A stretch of 64,000 nt of DNA from Methanoregula boonei 6A8 (GCF_000017625.1 NC_009712.1:2294001-2358000), one strand, 5' to 3'. Shown: positions 42,598 through 52,334, counted from the first letter of the stretch. The notes: generated by a model from the sequence alone, not told the origin. A program made the numbers and translations.

Positions 42598-45500
42598 GTG
42601 AAGGAAGTTACCGCAAACTTTTCCGCGAAAGATATCGAGCGTGAGGTGCAGGAGTACTGGCGCACTCACGATACCTACAAGGCAGTAAAAGAGCAGCACA
42701 GTGCCGGCAGGGCATTCTTCTTTGTCGACGGCCCGCCATACACCACCGGTCAGATCCACCTTGGTACCGCGTGGAACAAAATTATAAAAGACTCGATCCT
42801 CCGCTACCACCGGATGAACGGCAGGAATGTGATCGACCGTGCGGGCTACGATATGCATGGCCTTCCTATCGAAGTGAAAGTCGAGCAAAAACTCGGCTTT
42901 GCCTCCAAAAAGGATATCGAGACATTCGGGATTGAAAAGTTTATCAACGAGTGCCGGGAGTTCGCGATAAAGAACAAGGAACTCATGGACGCCCAGTTCG
43001 AGAACCTCGGGATCTGGATGGATTTCAAAAACGCGTACCAGACGATCAAGCCATGGTATGTGGAAGCAGCGTGGTGGACGCTGGCGAAAGCACAGGAGAA
43101 GGGGATGCTTGAGCGCGGGTACCGGGTCGTGAACTGGTGCCCCCGGTGCGAGACGGCGATTGCGGACGCCGAAGTCGAGTACTGGGACGAGACCGACCCC
43201 TCGGTCTTTGTCAAGTTCCCGATCAGGGGTAAGGTAAGCGAGTCGCTTGTGATCTGGACGACAACTCCCTGGACCCTTCCCGCCAACGTAGCGGTCGCGG
43301 TGGGAAAAGAATTTGTCTACGCACGGGTTCACGCCGAGAAGAACGGGCGCGAGGAATACCTCTGGGTGGCAGAGGATCTCGTAAAATCCGTGCTCAAGAA
43401 AGGGCGGTACCAGAAGTTCGAGACGTTAGAGACCAAAAAAGGCGCTGAACTCATCGGCTGGGAGTACGACTCCCCGCTCATGGATGTGGTTCCGATCCAG
43501 AAGGAGATCGCCCACCGGGTTGTTGCTGCGGACTTTGTTGCAATGGAGAACACCGGCATGGTGCATATTGCCCCGGGCCACGGTTGGGACGACTACGTGC
43601 TCGGGACAAAAGAGAAACTCGCCATTGTCTGCCCGGTGGACGGGGCAGGAAAGTTCCGGCCCGAAACGGGGATCTTTGCCGGGAAATTTGTCCGGGATGC
43701 GAATGGAGAGGTGCTCGATGCACTCGGAGAAAGGCTGCTCGCGACCGAGAAGATTACCCACCGGTACGGCCACTGCTGGCGCTGCAAGACACCGATCATC
43801 TTCCGGGCAACATCCCAGTGGTTCCTGAAAGCCTCGGAGATGCGGGACCTCATGCTCTCGGAGGTAAAGAAAGTCACATGGTACCCCGAGTGGGCCGGCA
43901 GCGCCCGGTTCTATGACTGGATCAAGGAGGCCCGGGACTGGTGCGTCTCCCGGCAGCGGTACTGGGGCATCCCTATACCGGTATGGATCTGCGACAAATG
44001 CGACAAATACCGGGTGATCGGCACGATCGCGGAACTGGAAAAGGCGAGCGGGCAGAAGGTTCCCGATCCCCACCGCCCGTTCGTGGACCAAGTGACAATT
44101 CCCTGCGAGTGCGGCGGCACGATGAAGCGGGTCGGGGATATCTTCGACGTCTGGTTCGACTCCGCGGTTGCGTCATGGGCAACGGTCGGCTTCCCGGCAA
44201 AGACCGATGAGTTTGAAAAACTCTGGCCTGCGGACTTTATCACCGAGGGACAGGACCAGACCCGGGGCTGGTTCTACTCGCAGCTCGGGGCAAGCACGAT
44301 CGCATTCGGGAAGGCGCCGTACAAGAGTGTCTGCATGCACGGCTTTGCTCTCGATGCAGAGGGCAGGAAGATGTCAAAGAGCCTCGGGAACGTAGTGGCA
44401 CCCGAGGAAGTGATCGCAAAGGTCGGGGTCGACGTGCTCCGGCTCTATGTGCTCTCTTCATCTGCCCCCTGGGACGACTTAAAGTTCAACTGGGACGGTA
44501 TCGCGACTGTCAACCGGACGATGAACATCCTCTGGAACGTGTACCGGTTTCCGATGCCGTACATGATCCTCGACAGGTTCGAACCCGAGGCAAAAAGCGG
44601 GCACTGGGACGGCTCGTTTGTCCGGTCGCACATCCGCGAGCTTCCGGACGAAGACCGCTGGATCGTCTCAAGGATCAACACAGTCGCCGGGATCGTAGAT
44701 GCAAGCACAAAGGAGTGCCAGCTCCACCGGGCAACCCGGGAGATCCTCAATTTCATTCTCGAAGATCTCTCGCGCTGGTACGTCCAGCTCGTCCGGCCCC
44801 GGATGTGGCTCGAAGGTGAATCAGAACAGAAGATCTTTGCCTACGAGACGATCTATTACGTGATGCGCCGTCTTGTCGACCTCATGGCCCCGTTTGCCCC
44901 GCACATCACCGAAGAGATCTACAGCAACCTACGGTGTAAAAACGATCCCGGGAGCGTTCATATGCTCGATTGGCAGGCATGCGACGATGCGCTCACAAAC
45001 CGCGAGCTTGAACACGCTATGGAGCTCGTCCGCTCGTTCGATGACGCAGTCCAGAACGCCCGCCAGGCCGGAAAGAGGAAACTCCGCTGGCCGGTGGACG
45101 AAGTTGTGATCGTGACCGCAAAACCCGAGGTAAAAGACGCGGTTGCCCGGCTTAATGAGGTCTGCATGGACCGGGCCAACGCCCGCAAGGTCACGGTTGT
45201 GATAGGCCGGTGGGACCGGATCGGCTGGCATGCAGAGCCGGTCATGAAAGCGCTCGGCAAGGGATTCGGGAAAAACTCGTTTGCGGTCAAAGGCCTTATC
45301 GAAGCCGCGGACGGAAACGCAATCAAGGCTGCGGTCGATGCCGGGCAAAAATTCCAGTTAAAAATTGAAGAGGGAAAAATTTCGAAACCCGACGATCTTA
45401 AGATCGGGACAGATTACGAACAAGATGTCGTTGAAATTGGTATAGAGCACGTGAGATTCACGGAAAAACTCCCGACGGATATCTTCTCGGCCCCGATGGA

Positions 45501-45828
45501 GGACGGGACGGTGTACGTGGATGTAGCCCTTACCCCGGACCTTGAGGCGGAAGGCTATGCCCGGGAGATCATCCGGCGGATCCAGGAGATGCGCCGGCAG
45601 CTCGATCTCGCAGTCGAGGACTTTATCATGGTGGACGTAGCTGTCGCAGACAAACGTATCTGCGAGCTTGTGGGAGCGAGCTGGAAGCCGGGTATCGCCG
45701 ATGAGGTCCGGGCAAAAACGCTCTCGCTTCACCATTCAGCAGAGCCGGCAGGATCGTCACACCAGCTCGCAAAGGACTGGGATGTCGAAGGGATCGCGAT
45801 GACGATTGGGATCTCAAAAGTGGCCTGA
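42598..45828 (+). CDS. ileS: Isoleucyl-tRNA synthetase
   Basis: 1076-residue class Ia synthetase with a GTG start at 42598 (AGAGGGATGTT just before). HIGH is HLGT at 54-57 in GPPYTTGQIHLGTAWN; KMSKS lies near 591 in GRKMSKSLGN; the editing domain (about 200-400) includes WTTTPWTLPANVAVAVGKEF. A zinc-type CDKCDK...CECGG is present in the catalytic insert. The C-terminal anticodon-binding region is full length and of archaeal/eukaryotic type. Confidence 0.97.
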   Translation: MKEVTANFSAKDIEREVQEYWRTHDTYKAVKEQHSAGRAFFFVDGPPYTTGQIHLGTAWNKIIKDSILRYHRMNGRNVIDRAGYDMHGLPIEVKVEQKLGFASKKDIETFGIEKFINECREFAIKNKELMDAQFENLGIWMDFKNAYQTIKPWYVEAAWWTLAKAQEKGMLERGYRVVNWCPRCETAIADAEVEYWDETDPSVFVKFPIRGKVSESLVIWTTTPWTLPANVAVAVGKEFVYARVHAEKNGREEYLWVAEDLVKSVLKKGRYQKFETLETKKGAELIGWEYDSPLMDVVPIQKEIAHRVVAADFVAMENTGMVHIAPGHGWDDYVLGTKEKLAIVCPVDGAGKFRPETGIFAGKFVRDANGEVLDALGERLLATEKITHRYGHCWRCKTPIIFRATSQWFLKASEMRDLMLSEVKKVTWYPEWAGSARFYDWIKEARDWCVSRQRYWGIPIPVWICDKCDKYRVIGTIAELEKASGQKVPDPHRPFVDQVTIPCECGGTMKRVGDIFDVWFDSAVASWATVGFPAKTDEFEKLWPADFITEGQDQTRGWFYSQLGASTIAFGKAPYKSVCMHGFALDAEGRKMSKSLGNVVAPEEVIAKVGVDVLRLYVLSSSAPWDDLKFNWDGIATVNRTMNILWNVYRFPMPYMILDRFEPEAKSGHWDGSFVRSHIRELPDEDRWIVSRINTVAGIVDASTKECQLHRATREILNFILEDLSRWYVQLVRPRMWLEGESEQKIFAYETIYYVMRRLVDLMAPFAPHITEEIYSNLRCKNDPGSVHMLDWQACDDALTNRELEHAMELVRSFDDAVQNARQAGKRKLRWPVDEVVIVTAKPEVKDAVARLNEVCMDRANARKVTVVIGRWDRIGWHAEPVMKALGKGFGKNSFAVKGLIEAADGNAIKAAVDAGQKFQLKIEEGKISKPDDLKIGTDYEQDVVEIGIEHVRFTEKLPTDIFSAPMEDGTVYVDVALTPDLEAEGYAREIIRRIQEMRRQLDLAVEDFIMVDVAVADKRICELVGASWKPGIADEVRAKTLSLHHSAEPAGSSHQLAKDWDVEGIAMTIGISKVA

Positions 45829-45860
45829 TGCCGGATCCTTTTTCTTTTTTGGCCGGGCTT

Positions 45861-46613
45861 TTATGAGCTCCCGGATGTTTCCGGTTTTCCGCAGATCAGC
45901 ATCCGCAGAAATGCCTGCCCTTCCGGCGTTGAAAAGAGCGGGAGGTCGCGGTCTTCAACAACCCTGCTCCGGGTTACGATCACGTGTTCATCCGTAACCG
46001 GGTTGTACCCTTCTTTTTCTTCCTCTTTTTTGCAGACAAGAATCCCCCGGCGCTGCCAGGCCGGCGTCTTTGCCAGGTTAACTCCCCGCTCGTGCATCAT
46101 CTCGTGAAGCTCTGCCGCCGGCAGCCCTTTAAGTTTTCGTGCCGCATCGGTGGCATCCATCCCTTCGGCAATCAGCGCCTGCTGGCAGTAGGAGTTGATG
46201 TGGTTGCGCCAGGCCTCGTCCTGTCGGCCGGTCATGTACTCAATCGCGGTCTCCGGGGTTGCCTGCACAACCCGGGCATCGAAAGCTAGTGGCTCCTCTG
46301 CCCCAAGGGCGAGTGTCAGGGCGCTTGCCGCATACGAGGCAGCCACCGAATCGATCTTCTCCACCCTTCCTGAGAAGGGCAGCCCGGTGAAGTACAGACT
46401 GATCTCGTCCGAAAACGTGTACGCAAACACCGGCGCAAGACCGCTGTCGGCAACAAGGGCCCGGCACGCAGCCATCATTGCCGAGCAGAACCTGTCGTCG
46501 AACGGTTTTGCAAACCCGTACTTTTTGGTCAGGCCGTGGAACGCCCGGCCATCGAGCCGGACAAAGACCGGGGGGATTGTGGCAAGGTTTGAGAAGATCT
46601 CGTAATTATCCAT
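45861..46613 (-). CDS. Thg1-like tRNA(His) guanylyltransferase / 3'-5' polymerase
   Basis: 250 residues. Metal ligands of the Thg1 palm are D21 (FVRLDGRAFHGLTKKYGFAK) and D69/E70 (YTFSDEISLYF). Thg1 and Thg1-like proteins add nucleotides in the 3'-5' direction to tRNA 5' ends; in archaea they are mainly template-dependent repair enzymes. Convergent with ileS. Confidence 0.9.
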   Translation of the reverse strand: MDNYEIFSNLATIPPVFVRLDGRAFHGLTKKYGFAKPFDDRFCSAMMAACRALVADSGLAPVFAYTFSDEISLYFTGLPFSGRVEKIDSVAASYAASALTLALGAEEPLAFDARVVQATPETAIEYMTGRQDEAWRNHINSYCQQALIAEGMDATDAARKLKGLPAAELHEMMHERGVNLAKTPAWQRRGILVCKKEEEKEGYNPVTDEHVIVTRSRVVEDRDLPLFSTPEGQAFLRMLICGKPETSGSS

Positions 46614-46708
46614 GGAACGCCCCCCTGTGGGTTAAAGGGAGAGAGAACAAAAATGCCGGATCTCCCTTCCCACCCGGTGGAATAGTGCTGAAATAAAAAA
46701 ATCCGCGA

Positions 46709-46978
46709 TTATTCTTCCTCGATTGTGCCCGAGCCGGCAAAGGCACCCGGCAGGTGGCGAATCAGCACAATATCATCGATGGCGCTGATGATCCGGTACG
46801 GGATCTTGAGTCCCTTGTAGTTCTTAAGCTCAAAGAGCTGGTCGTTAACCTTGCCTACAACAAGGGATTCGATCTTCTTTGAATCTACGTCAATGACCAC
46901 ATCATCGACCTCGCCGATGTACATGCCCTTGTCCGTGTAGATCGCAAGCCCGAATAAGTCCGTAATCTGAGATTCCAT
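46709..46978 (-). CDS. PRC-barrel domain protein
   Basis: 89 residues from the ATG at 46978 (MESQITDLFGLAIYTDKGMY). A single PRC-barrel beta domain (GEVDDVVIDVDSKKIESLVV, then LKIPYRIISAIDDIVLI). Small PRC-barrel proteins are abundant in methanogens, one being a suggested CdvA/FtsZ-type division partner, but the role here is unknown. Divergent from the S2P gene across 53 bases with TATA-like TATATACC. Confidence 0.85.
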   Translation of the reverse strand: MESQITDLFGLAIYTDKGMYIGEVDDVVIDVDSKKIESLVVGKVNDQLFELKNYKGLKIPYRIISAIDDIVLIRHLPGAFAGSGTIEEE

Positions 46979-47031
46979 CGTTATCAGATGAAAGTATATA
47001 CCATATGGGTTAAAAAGATAATCCATACTTT

Positions 47032-48186
47032 ATGGACGGATCTCTTCGAATCGGGCGGCTTTTTGGGATCCCGATCATGCTCCACTGGACTTTTCTTTTG
47101 ATCATTCCGGTTTTTGCCTTCCTTATCGGCAGCCAGATCGGAGCTACCACCGATTTGATCGGGGGGCTCTTTGGCATCGGGATCGACTCCACTATCATCT
47201 CCGGCGGCTACATGCCCTGGATCCTCGGGACAATTGTTGCCCTCGGACTCTTTTTCGGAGTGTTTGTCCACGAGCTCGCCCATTCGCTTGTGGCCCGGGT
47301 AAAAGGAATCCGGATGCAGAGCATCACACTCCTGATGTTCGGGGGCGTTGCCCAGATGGACGAGGGGGCCCCGGAACCAAGGACTGAGCTGCCCATGGCG
47401 CTTGCCGGGCCGCTCACAAGCCTTGTCTTTGGCCTTGCCTGCTGCGGCCTTGTGTACGTCACCCCGGCACTCACACCTGCACCCGCAATACAGGGAGTGC
47501 TCATCTTTATTTTCGGGTACGTGGGTGTGCTCAACATCATCCTCTTTGCGTTCAACCTGATCCCCGCCTTTCCCATGGATGGCGGCCGTGTGCTCCGGGC
47601 GGCTCTCGCAACCCGGATGCCGCTTGATCGGGCAACCCGGATTGCGGCAAACGTGGGCAAGGGATTTGCTATCCTCTTTGGTATCGTCGGGCTCTTTGGT
47701 ATCCCCGGGTACATCGCTCCCTTCGATCCCTTCCTGATCCTGATCGCCCTCTTTGTGTACCTGGGGGCAAGCCTCGAATCATCGGCTGTGCAGTACAATG
47801 TCCTGCTCCGTGATGTGACCGTGGGTGAGATGATGAGCACCCCGGTGGTCTCGGTTCCCGCGAGCATGCAGCTCGTCAAGGTTGTTGACATGATGTACGC
47901 AAGCAAGCACCTTGGTTTTCCTGTCACCGAGCGCGACACGCTCGTGGGCATGGTGACTCTTGCGGACGTGAACCGGACTTCTCCCATCGACCGCGAGGCA
48001 ATGCAGGTAAAAGATGTGATGACCCGTGAGGTTGTCACCCTGCCCCCCACGGCTTCGGTGATCGATGCTCTCCGGATCATGTCTGCCCGGAATATCGGCC
48101 GCATCCCGATCCTGCAGGAAGACCGGATTGTAGGGATCGTGACCCGGACCGATATCCTGAAAGTTACCGAATTAAAAAAGATCTAA
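47032..48186 (+). CDS. Site-2 protease (M50) with two C-terminal CBS motifs
   Basis: 384 residues. Zinc protease motif HELAH at 80-84 (FVHELAHSLVARVKG) and third ligand D183 in FPMDGGRVLRA; about six membrane helices between 15 and 250, then a CBS pair at about 260-380 facing the cytoplasm. S2P-CBS enzymes cut membrane-bound regulators, and the CBS pair is thought to gate activity by adenine nucleotides. A probable near-leaderless mRNA, since TATATACC lies about 33 bases before the ATG. Confidence 0.92.
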   Translation: MDGSLRIGRLFGIPIMLHWTFLLIIPVFAFLIGSQIGATTDLIGGLFGIGIDSTIISGGYMPWILGTIVALGLFFGVFVHELAHSLVARVKGIRMQSITLLMFGGVAQMDEGAPEPRTELPMALAGPLTSLVFGLACCGLVYVTPALTPAPAIQGVLIFIFGYVGVLNIILFAFNLIPAFPMDGGRVLRAALATRMPLDRATRIAANVGKGFAILFGIVGLFGIPGYIAPFDPFLILIALFVYLGASLESSAVQYNVLLRDVTVGEMMSTPVVSVPASMQLVKVVDMMYASKHLGFPVTERDTLVGMVTLADVNRTSPIDREAMQVKDVMTREVVTLPPTASVIDALRIMSARNIGRIPILQEDRIVGIVTRTDILKVTELKKI

Positions 48187-48209
48187 AACCGTTTTTGGTT
48201 ACCTGTCTT

Positions 48210-49871
48210 CTAGCATTCAAGATACGGGTCGAGAGCCGAGCTCCCTGCGACCTTCACAAACGCAGCAACATCCTTAAACGGCCTCTTTGCTATTACGGCC
48301 GCCACGCGTTTTTTCCCCACGCCGGGCATCCAGCGGAGGGCAGATGCCGGCAGGGTATTGATATTGAGCGGCAGCGGAAGGGCGGTGATCGAACGCATGC
48401 CCCAGTCCACCACAACCGCATCGATCACAGTCCGGGCCGGGAGATTTAGCGGGATACCGGCCAGGATCGGGTACGATCCCGGCTGCCGGCCAAACGAGAG
48501 CTCCCCTGAGACTTCTATGCGTACATCGCGGAGGATGGTCCCTATGGGGTAGACCTGACGGAGCATGAGGAGATCGATCTTTTCCCGCACAAACTCCTTG
48601 AAGGCCCGGAACCGGCGTTCGTTTTTCCCGAGCGTATTGTTCGTATAGGCCGGCGTTCCTTCAAACGGCATCACCTGACGGATATTGACGCGCCGGACAA
48701 GAAGACCGGCCGCGAGCACCCGTGAAAGGAACTGCTCGTTTTTGTCGTATGTCGCAGGCGTTTCCCCGGCAAGGCCACAGACAAAGTTGAGACCGGGCAG
48801 CAGTTCGGGGATCCCGTCACGGCGAACCCCGCCAATTTCGTTTGCGATCTCTATTGCCCTGAAAACCTCGTCCGGCTGTGCCTTGAGATTATTGGCCGCC
48901 ACAACAGCCGGATCAGCGGTCTCCATACCGAACGCGGCCACATCCCCGGGTGTGTGGTACCGGATGATCGCGGCGAGTGCCTCCCGGCTCTTCTCCTCGT
49001 GCCGGGCAATGGTGGCCGGGTTCGTATTGTCGATGTGGAGCGTTTTAAGATCCGGCGCCGAGGTACGGATCGAGGAGAAGAGTTCTTCGAGGAGATCCGG
49101 GCGGGGCGCCGGGTACTCACCCGCGTCTGCCCCGTAGGCAAGGAGATCCGGCTGCCGGCCCACCCGGAAGTGGCGGGCCCCATGAGAGGCAAGAGCCGCA
49201 ACCTCGGCTGCGACCCCGGATACGGAACGGTACCGGGGCAGGCCGTAGAACGGCTCGGTACAGAACGAACAGCCCCCGGTCGCCCCGTGAGAGCAGCCCC
49301 GGGCGGTCTCCAGTTCGCACATCACGTACGGGAAGTCCGGGTGCTGCACGATAATGCCGGCGCCTGCCACGCTCCACGGATCCGTCCGCGTATAATCGAA
49401 CACCCCCGTTGGATCTCCCCCGGCAAGGTACCGGTCGAGTGCAACGGCCGGATCCCCTTCGAGCAATGCGTCAAAACCGGCGATTACCTGCCGGACCGCT
49501 TTCTTCCCGCCCTCGCCTGCGTACCCAAAGCCGATGGGCCCGCCGATCAGTTTTTTTGGGCCCCTCAGCTGGTGGCCCACCTGCTGGATCTCGGTGATCG
49601 TGGCAGGAGTACCGCCAAGATATTTTCCCGGTACTGTAACCCCCGCGATCATGACGAGCAGGCCGGCCCGGTCCATTGCGGCGAAGATCTGCGGGTCGTT
49701 CCTGAGCTGGTCGATGGTGAGATACCTGACGGAAAAACCGTGCACACTGATGGCCCCTGCCACCGTCCGGATATAGGGAGAGATGTACGGAGGGACACCG
49801 AGGCACGCGGGTTCGTCCACATACCCGTCGAGAATAACTGCGGTTGTGCTCCGGGAGGTGTCAGTGGTCAT
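48210..49871 (-). CDS. Radical SAM protein with C-terminal helix-hairpin-helix
   Basis: 553 residues. An N-terminal cobalamin-binding-like region (about 1-170) precedes a radical SAM core whose Cys set is unusual, CX7CX2C (ARGCSHGATGGCSFC near 195-209). The barrel has HFRVGRQPDLLAYGAD and HIDNTNPATIARHEEKS. The last 70 residues contain a helix-hairpin-helix (LNINTLPASALRWMPGVGKK), a DNA/RNA-binding module. It matches the archaeal COG1031 group of unknown function. It overlaps mptE by 11 bases. Confidence 0.82.
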   Translation of the reverse strand: MTTDTSRSTTAVILDGYVDEPACLGVPPYISPYIRTVAGAISVHGFSVRYLTIDQLRNDPQIFAAMDRAGLLVMIAGVTVPGKYLGGTPATITEIQQVGHQLRGPKKLIGGPIGFGYAGEGGKKAVRQVIAGFDALLEGDPAVALDRYLAGGDPTGVFDYTRTDPWSVAGAGIIVQHPDFPYVMCELETARGCSHGATGGCSFCTEPFYGLPRYRSVSGVAAEVAALASHGARHFRVGRQPDLLAYGADAGEYPAPRPDLLEELFSSIRTSAPDLKTLHIDNTNPATIARHEEKSREALAAIIRYHTPGDVAAFGMETADPAVVAANNLKAQPDEVFRAIEIANEIGGVRRDGIPELLPGLNFVCGLAGETPATYDKNEQFLSRVLAAGLLVRRVNIRQVMPFEGTPAYTNNTLGKNERRFRAFKEFVREKIDLLMLRQVYPIGTILRDVRIEVSGELSFGRQPGSYPILAGIPLNLPARTVIDAVVVDWGMRSITALPLPLNINTLPASALRWMPGVGKKRVAAVIAKRPFKDVAAFVKVAGSSALDPYLEC

Positions 49872-50487
49872 GGCCGATCAGGGCAAGCAGTTTCTTAGCC
49901 CACATAAGTTTCCCGCGCTTGACCGGGTCGACATTTCTGTCATCGAGGTCGAAGCCGATAAGCGTGATCGTCTTTGCCCCGAGCGCATCGGCAGCAAAGA
50001 CCGCCCGGTCCCCATCCGAGAACCCGCCGAAGTTGTGTACATGTCCAAACGGCGTGCTTTGCGTGGTGGCGATCAGAGGGCCCGGCAGCCTTTTCACCCA
50101 GTGCTGCAGGAGCGGGATGTTGTCACCGTGTGCATGCACTACCGCAATGGTCCCCGCCCGGTTCATCTCTATGAGATGATCGGTTGCTCCGTCAAGATCG
50201 GTAAAAACCGCATCCGGCCGGATACCGTGCATGTAAAGCACGTCGGCCGCGGCATCGGCGGCAAAGACCACGTGCCCCACCGGGATCCGGGAGAGCTCCC
50301 TCGCAAGGCCGGGGGCGTTCCCGCAGACGGCTACATCCCGGCCTTTCACCAGCCGCACAAGTGCGGGAAGGTCATCGCGATCGGTAAGTGCCGCAAGCAG
50401 AGCCGCAGCCTTCTCATCGTCTTCCCTGGAGAACCCGAAGTAAGCGAGGATTTCGAGGTAATATGGCTCCCATGCGGAGAACTCCAT
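49861..50487 (-). CDS. mptE: 6-hydroxymethyl-7,8-dihydropterin pyrophosphokinase MptE
   Basis: 208 residues. Archaeal MptE (DUF115) makes the diphosphate of 6-hydroxymethyldihydropterin in tetrahydromethanopterin biosynthesis. DUF115-type motifs: GRDVAVCGNAPGLARELSRI, FAADAAADVLYMHGIRPDAV, TDLDGAT and HAHGDNIP. Ends LIGHDH. Next to the COG1031-type radical SAM gene, a neighbourhood shared by other methanogens. Confidence 0.88.
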   Translation of the reverse strand: MEFSAWEPYYLEILAYFGFSREDDEKAAALLAALTDRDDLPALVRLVKGRDVAVCGNAPGLARELSRIPVGHVVFAADAAADVLYMHGIRPDAVFTDLDGATDHLIEMNRAGTIAVVHAHGDNIPLLQHWVKRLPGPLIATTQSTPFGHVHNFGGFSDGDRAVFAADALGAKTITLIGFDLDDRNVDPVKRGKLMWAKKLLALIGHDH

Positions 50488-50530
50488 ACCTCACCGGCAC
50501 CCGGCCGCGGGAAGCGGGAACGGCGCGGCC

Positions 50531-52000
50531 TTACTCCTCATTTTTCCGGTCCTCGTTTTCCAGGCCCACGAGGTTCTTGAACTTCTGGAGGATCGGCTCG
50601 ATAACAACGTCAAGGAGTGTTACCTTGTCTGCCACGTTCCCAAAATAGTGGAGCGGGAGGTTTGCCGCGGCCATGTTGGGGTGGCCGCCGGCATCCCCCA
50701 TGTCCCCGAACGCCTCGGCAAGCGCATTCCCGATATGGAGCCGGATATCCCGGTTCCGGGCCGAGATCACGATAGCGGTATCGGTGATCCCGTACACGAG
50801 CGCCGTGTTCACCCCTTCAAGTGTGATCAAGAGGTCAGCTGCCTGCGGGAGGGCATCGCGGTTCATCACGTAACCGACGTTAGAGAAGAGATACCCGCTC
50901 TGGATCTTCCGGTTCTGGATTGCCTTACCTATCACATCGATGGTCTCCTGCGACATGGACGGCGACATAATCTTGTCGAGCAGGTCCGCATCTGTGAGCG
51001 GGAGCAAAAAGCCGGCATTTCCCAGGTCCTGCGGGGTTACGTTGCGCTTGAACTCTTTTGTGTCAGTCCGTATGCCATACAGGAGTGCTGTTGCCACCCT
51101 CTTATCAACCGGGATATCGAGCTCCTGGAGATACTGAGTCAGGATGCTCGCGGTTGCCCCGATACCCGGGCGGATATCGGTGAACGTACCCTGCCCGGCC
51201 GCGTGGTTCCCGTCCTTGTGGTGGTCAATGATGATCTGGATCTTTGTCTGGGGCGGGACGTCGTTGTTAGCTCCCGGGCCCGAGCAGTCCACCATGGCAA
51301 GGTACGTGCATTTCTGGAGCGCGTCCAAGGAGAGGTGCTCCATCTTGATATCGAGAAGGTTGACAAACGTCCGGTTCTCCTGATGTCCGATATTTCCTTC
51401 GTAGAAGATCCGGGTTGTGAGCGTTTTTGAGTTCGCATGCCGGGCGATCTCGGCAAGGGCCATGGCACTTGCGATCGCATCCGGGTCAGGGTTCTTGTGG
51501 GTGATGATCCCAAGGATTCCATCCCAGCCGGCAAGGAGCGAGAAAAGCCTCTGCGAAATCCGGCTCGCGTGCTGCTTTTTGATCTGGAAGACCGCGGTCT
51601 TTGCCACGACCTCCTGAGGGTAAAGGACAAGGTCAGCCCCGGCGGCCGTGAGCTTCTGGCCTGTCACCGGATCCACAGCACGGGCGATCACCTGGACGGT
51701 CGGGTACCGTTTCTTAATACCCGCAACCGCGGCAAGATTGGCATCCGCATCGCCGGTCATCACAAAAGCGATCTCAAACGATGGAAGGCCGGAGAGCATA
51801 TCCGATGCAGCAATATCCCGTACATACGCGTCGTATTTCTGATCGCGGAGATGGCGTACGCGCGTTTCATCGCGGTCAACCACGATCACGCGTTCGTTCT
51901 CTTTGGCGAGTTCGAGGATGATGTTGTACCCGCTGGTGCCGCACCCGAAGATGCAGTATTTCGTTGGGGCTTGCGGCTCAAACGCGGCGGTCTCTGGCAT
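50531..52000 (-). CDS. RCK_N-DHH-DHHA1 phosphoesterase
   Basis: 489 residues. The N-terminal RCK/TrkA-N domain has GCGTSG at 19-24 and conserved acidic VVDRDE, so it may bind NAD or a nucleotide. The DHH phosphoesterase part (about 160-310) has HKNPDPDAIASA and IIDHHKDG, then DHHA1 with GDAGGHPNMAAANLPL. A plausible activity is cleavage of c-di-AMP or oligonucleotides, as in DHH/DHHA1 enzymes elsewhere; no membrane helices. TATA CCTTTTATAC at 52027-52036 suggests a nearly leaderless mRNA. Confidence 0.85.
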   Translation of the reverse strand: MPETAAFEPQAPTKYCIFGCGTSGYNIILELAKENERVIVVDRDETRVRHLRDQKYDAYVRDIAASDMLSGLPSFEIAFVMTGDADANLAAVAGIKKRYPTVQVIARAVDPVTGQKLTAAGADLVLYPQEVVAKTAVFQIKKQHASRISQRLFSLLAGWDGILGIITHKNPDPDAIASAMALAEIARHANSKTLTTRIFYEGNIGHQENRTFVNLLDIKMEHLSLDALQKCTYLAMVDCSGPGANNDVPPQTKIQIIIDHHKDGNHAAGQGTFTDIRPGIGATASILTQYLQELDIPVDKRVATALLYGIRTDTKEFKRNVTPQDLGNAGFLLPLTDADLLDKIMSPSMSQETIDVIGKAIQNRKIQSGYLFSNVGYVMNRDALPQAADLLITLEGVNTALVYGITDTAIVISARNRDIRLHIGNALAEAFGDMGDAGGHPNMAAANLPLHYFGNVADKVTLLDVVIEPILQKFKNLVGLENEDRKNEE

Positions 52001-52070
52001 GTTAGGAAAAGATGGGCCACACCCACGTATAAAAGGATTCTATCGGCAGTTTTTGCCGGCTTGTTTCCAA

Positions 52071-52080
52071 AACATTTATT
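52071..52080 (+). promoter_or_regulatory. TATA-like box for tRNA-Lys
   Basis: AACATTTATT, 32-41 bases upstream of the tRNA 5' end, well placed for archaeal TBP binding. The minus-strand box for the RCK-DHH gene lies next to it at 52027-52036. Confidence 0.45.
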
Positions 52081-52111
52081 CGGCTGTAACGGCCACATTA
52101 TTAGGCTACGT

Positions 52112-52185
52112 GGGTCTGTAGCTTAGTTCGGCATAGCGGCGGACTCTTAATCCGCAGGTCAAGGGTTCAAATCCCTTCAGGCCCG
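52112..52185 (+). tRNA. tRNA-Lys (anticodon CUU)
   Basis: 74 nt: acceptor GGGTCTG/CAGGCCC (one T-G pair), D arm, anticodon stem GCGGA/TCCGC with loop CTCTTAA giving anticodon CTT, T arm AAGGGTTCAAATCCCTT, discriminator G. No encoded CCA and no intron. A T-rich CTTTTCTTTCC follows as probable terminator. Confidence 0.96.
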
Positions 52186-52334
52186 CTTTTCTTTCCATTC
52201 TTCCTGACGTGCCCCGGTACTTCACGCTCCGGCTCTTCGATCGTAATGCCGGTAACATAATCTTAATTACGGCAGCCCCCGATCGATCTCCTAAAGGCGT
52301 CTGTAAACACTGCAGGCTGCCCCATGAGGAGAAA

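Noticed and set aside
52209-52334. N-terminal extension of rubrerythrin by 42 residues
   Set aside because: The ATG at 52335 has a good ribosome site and gives the usual rubrerythrin start; the upstream part contains promoter-like sequence.
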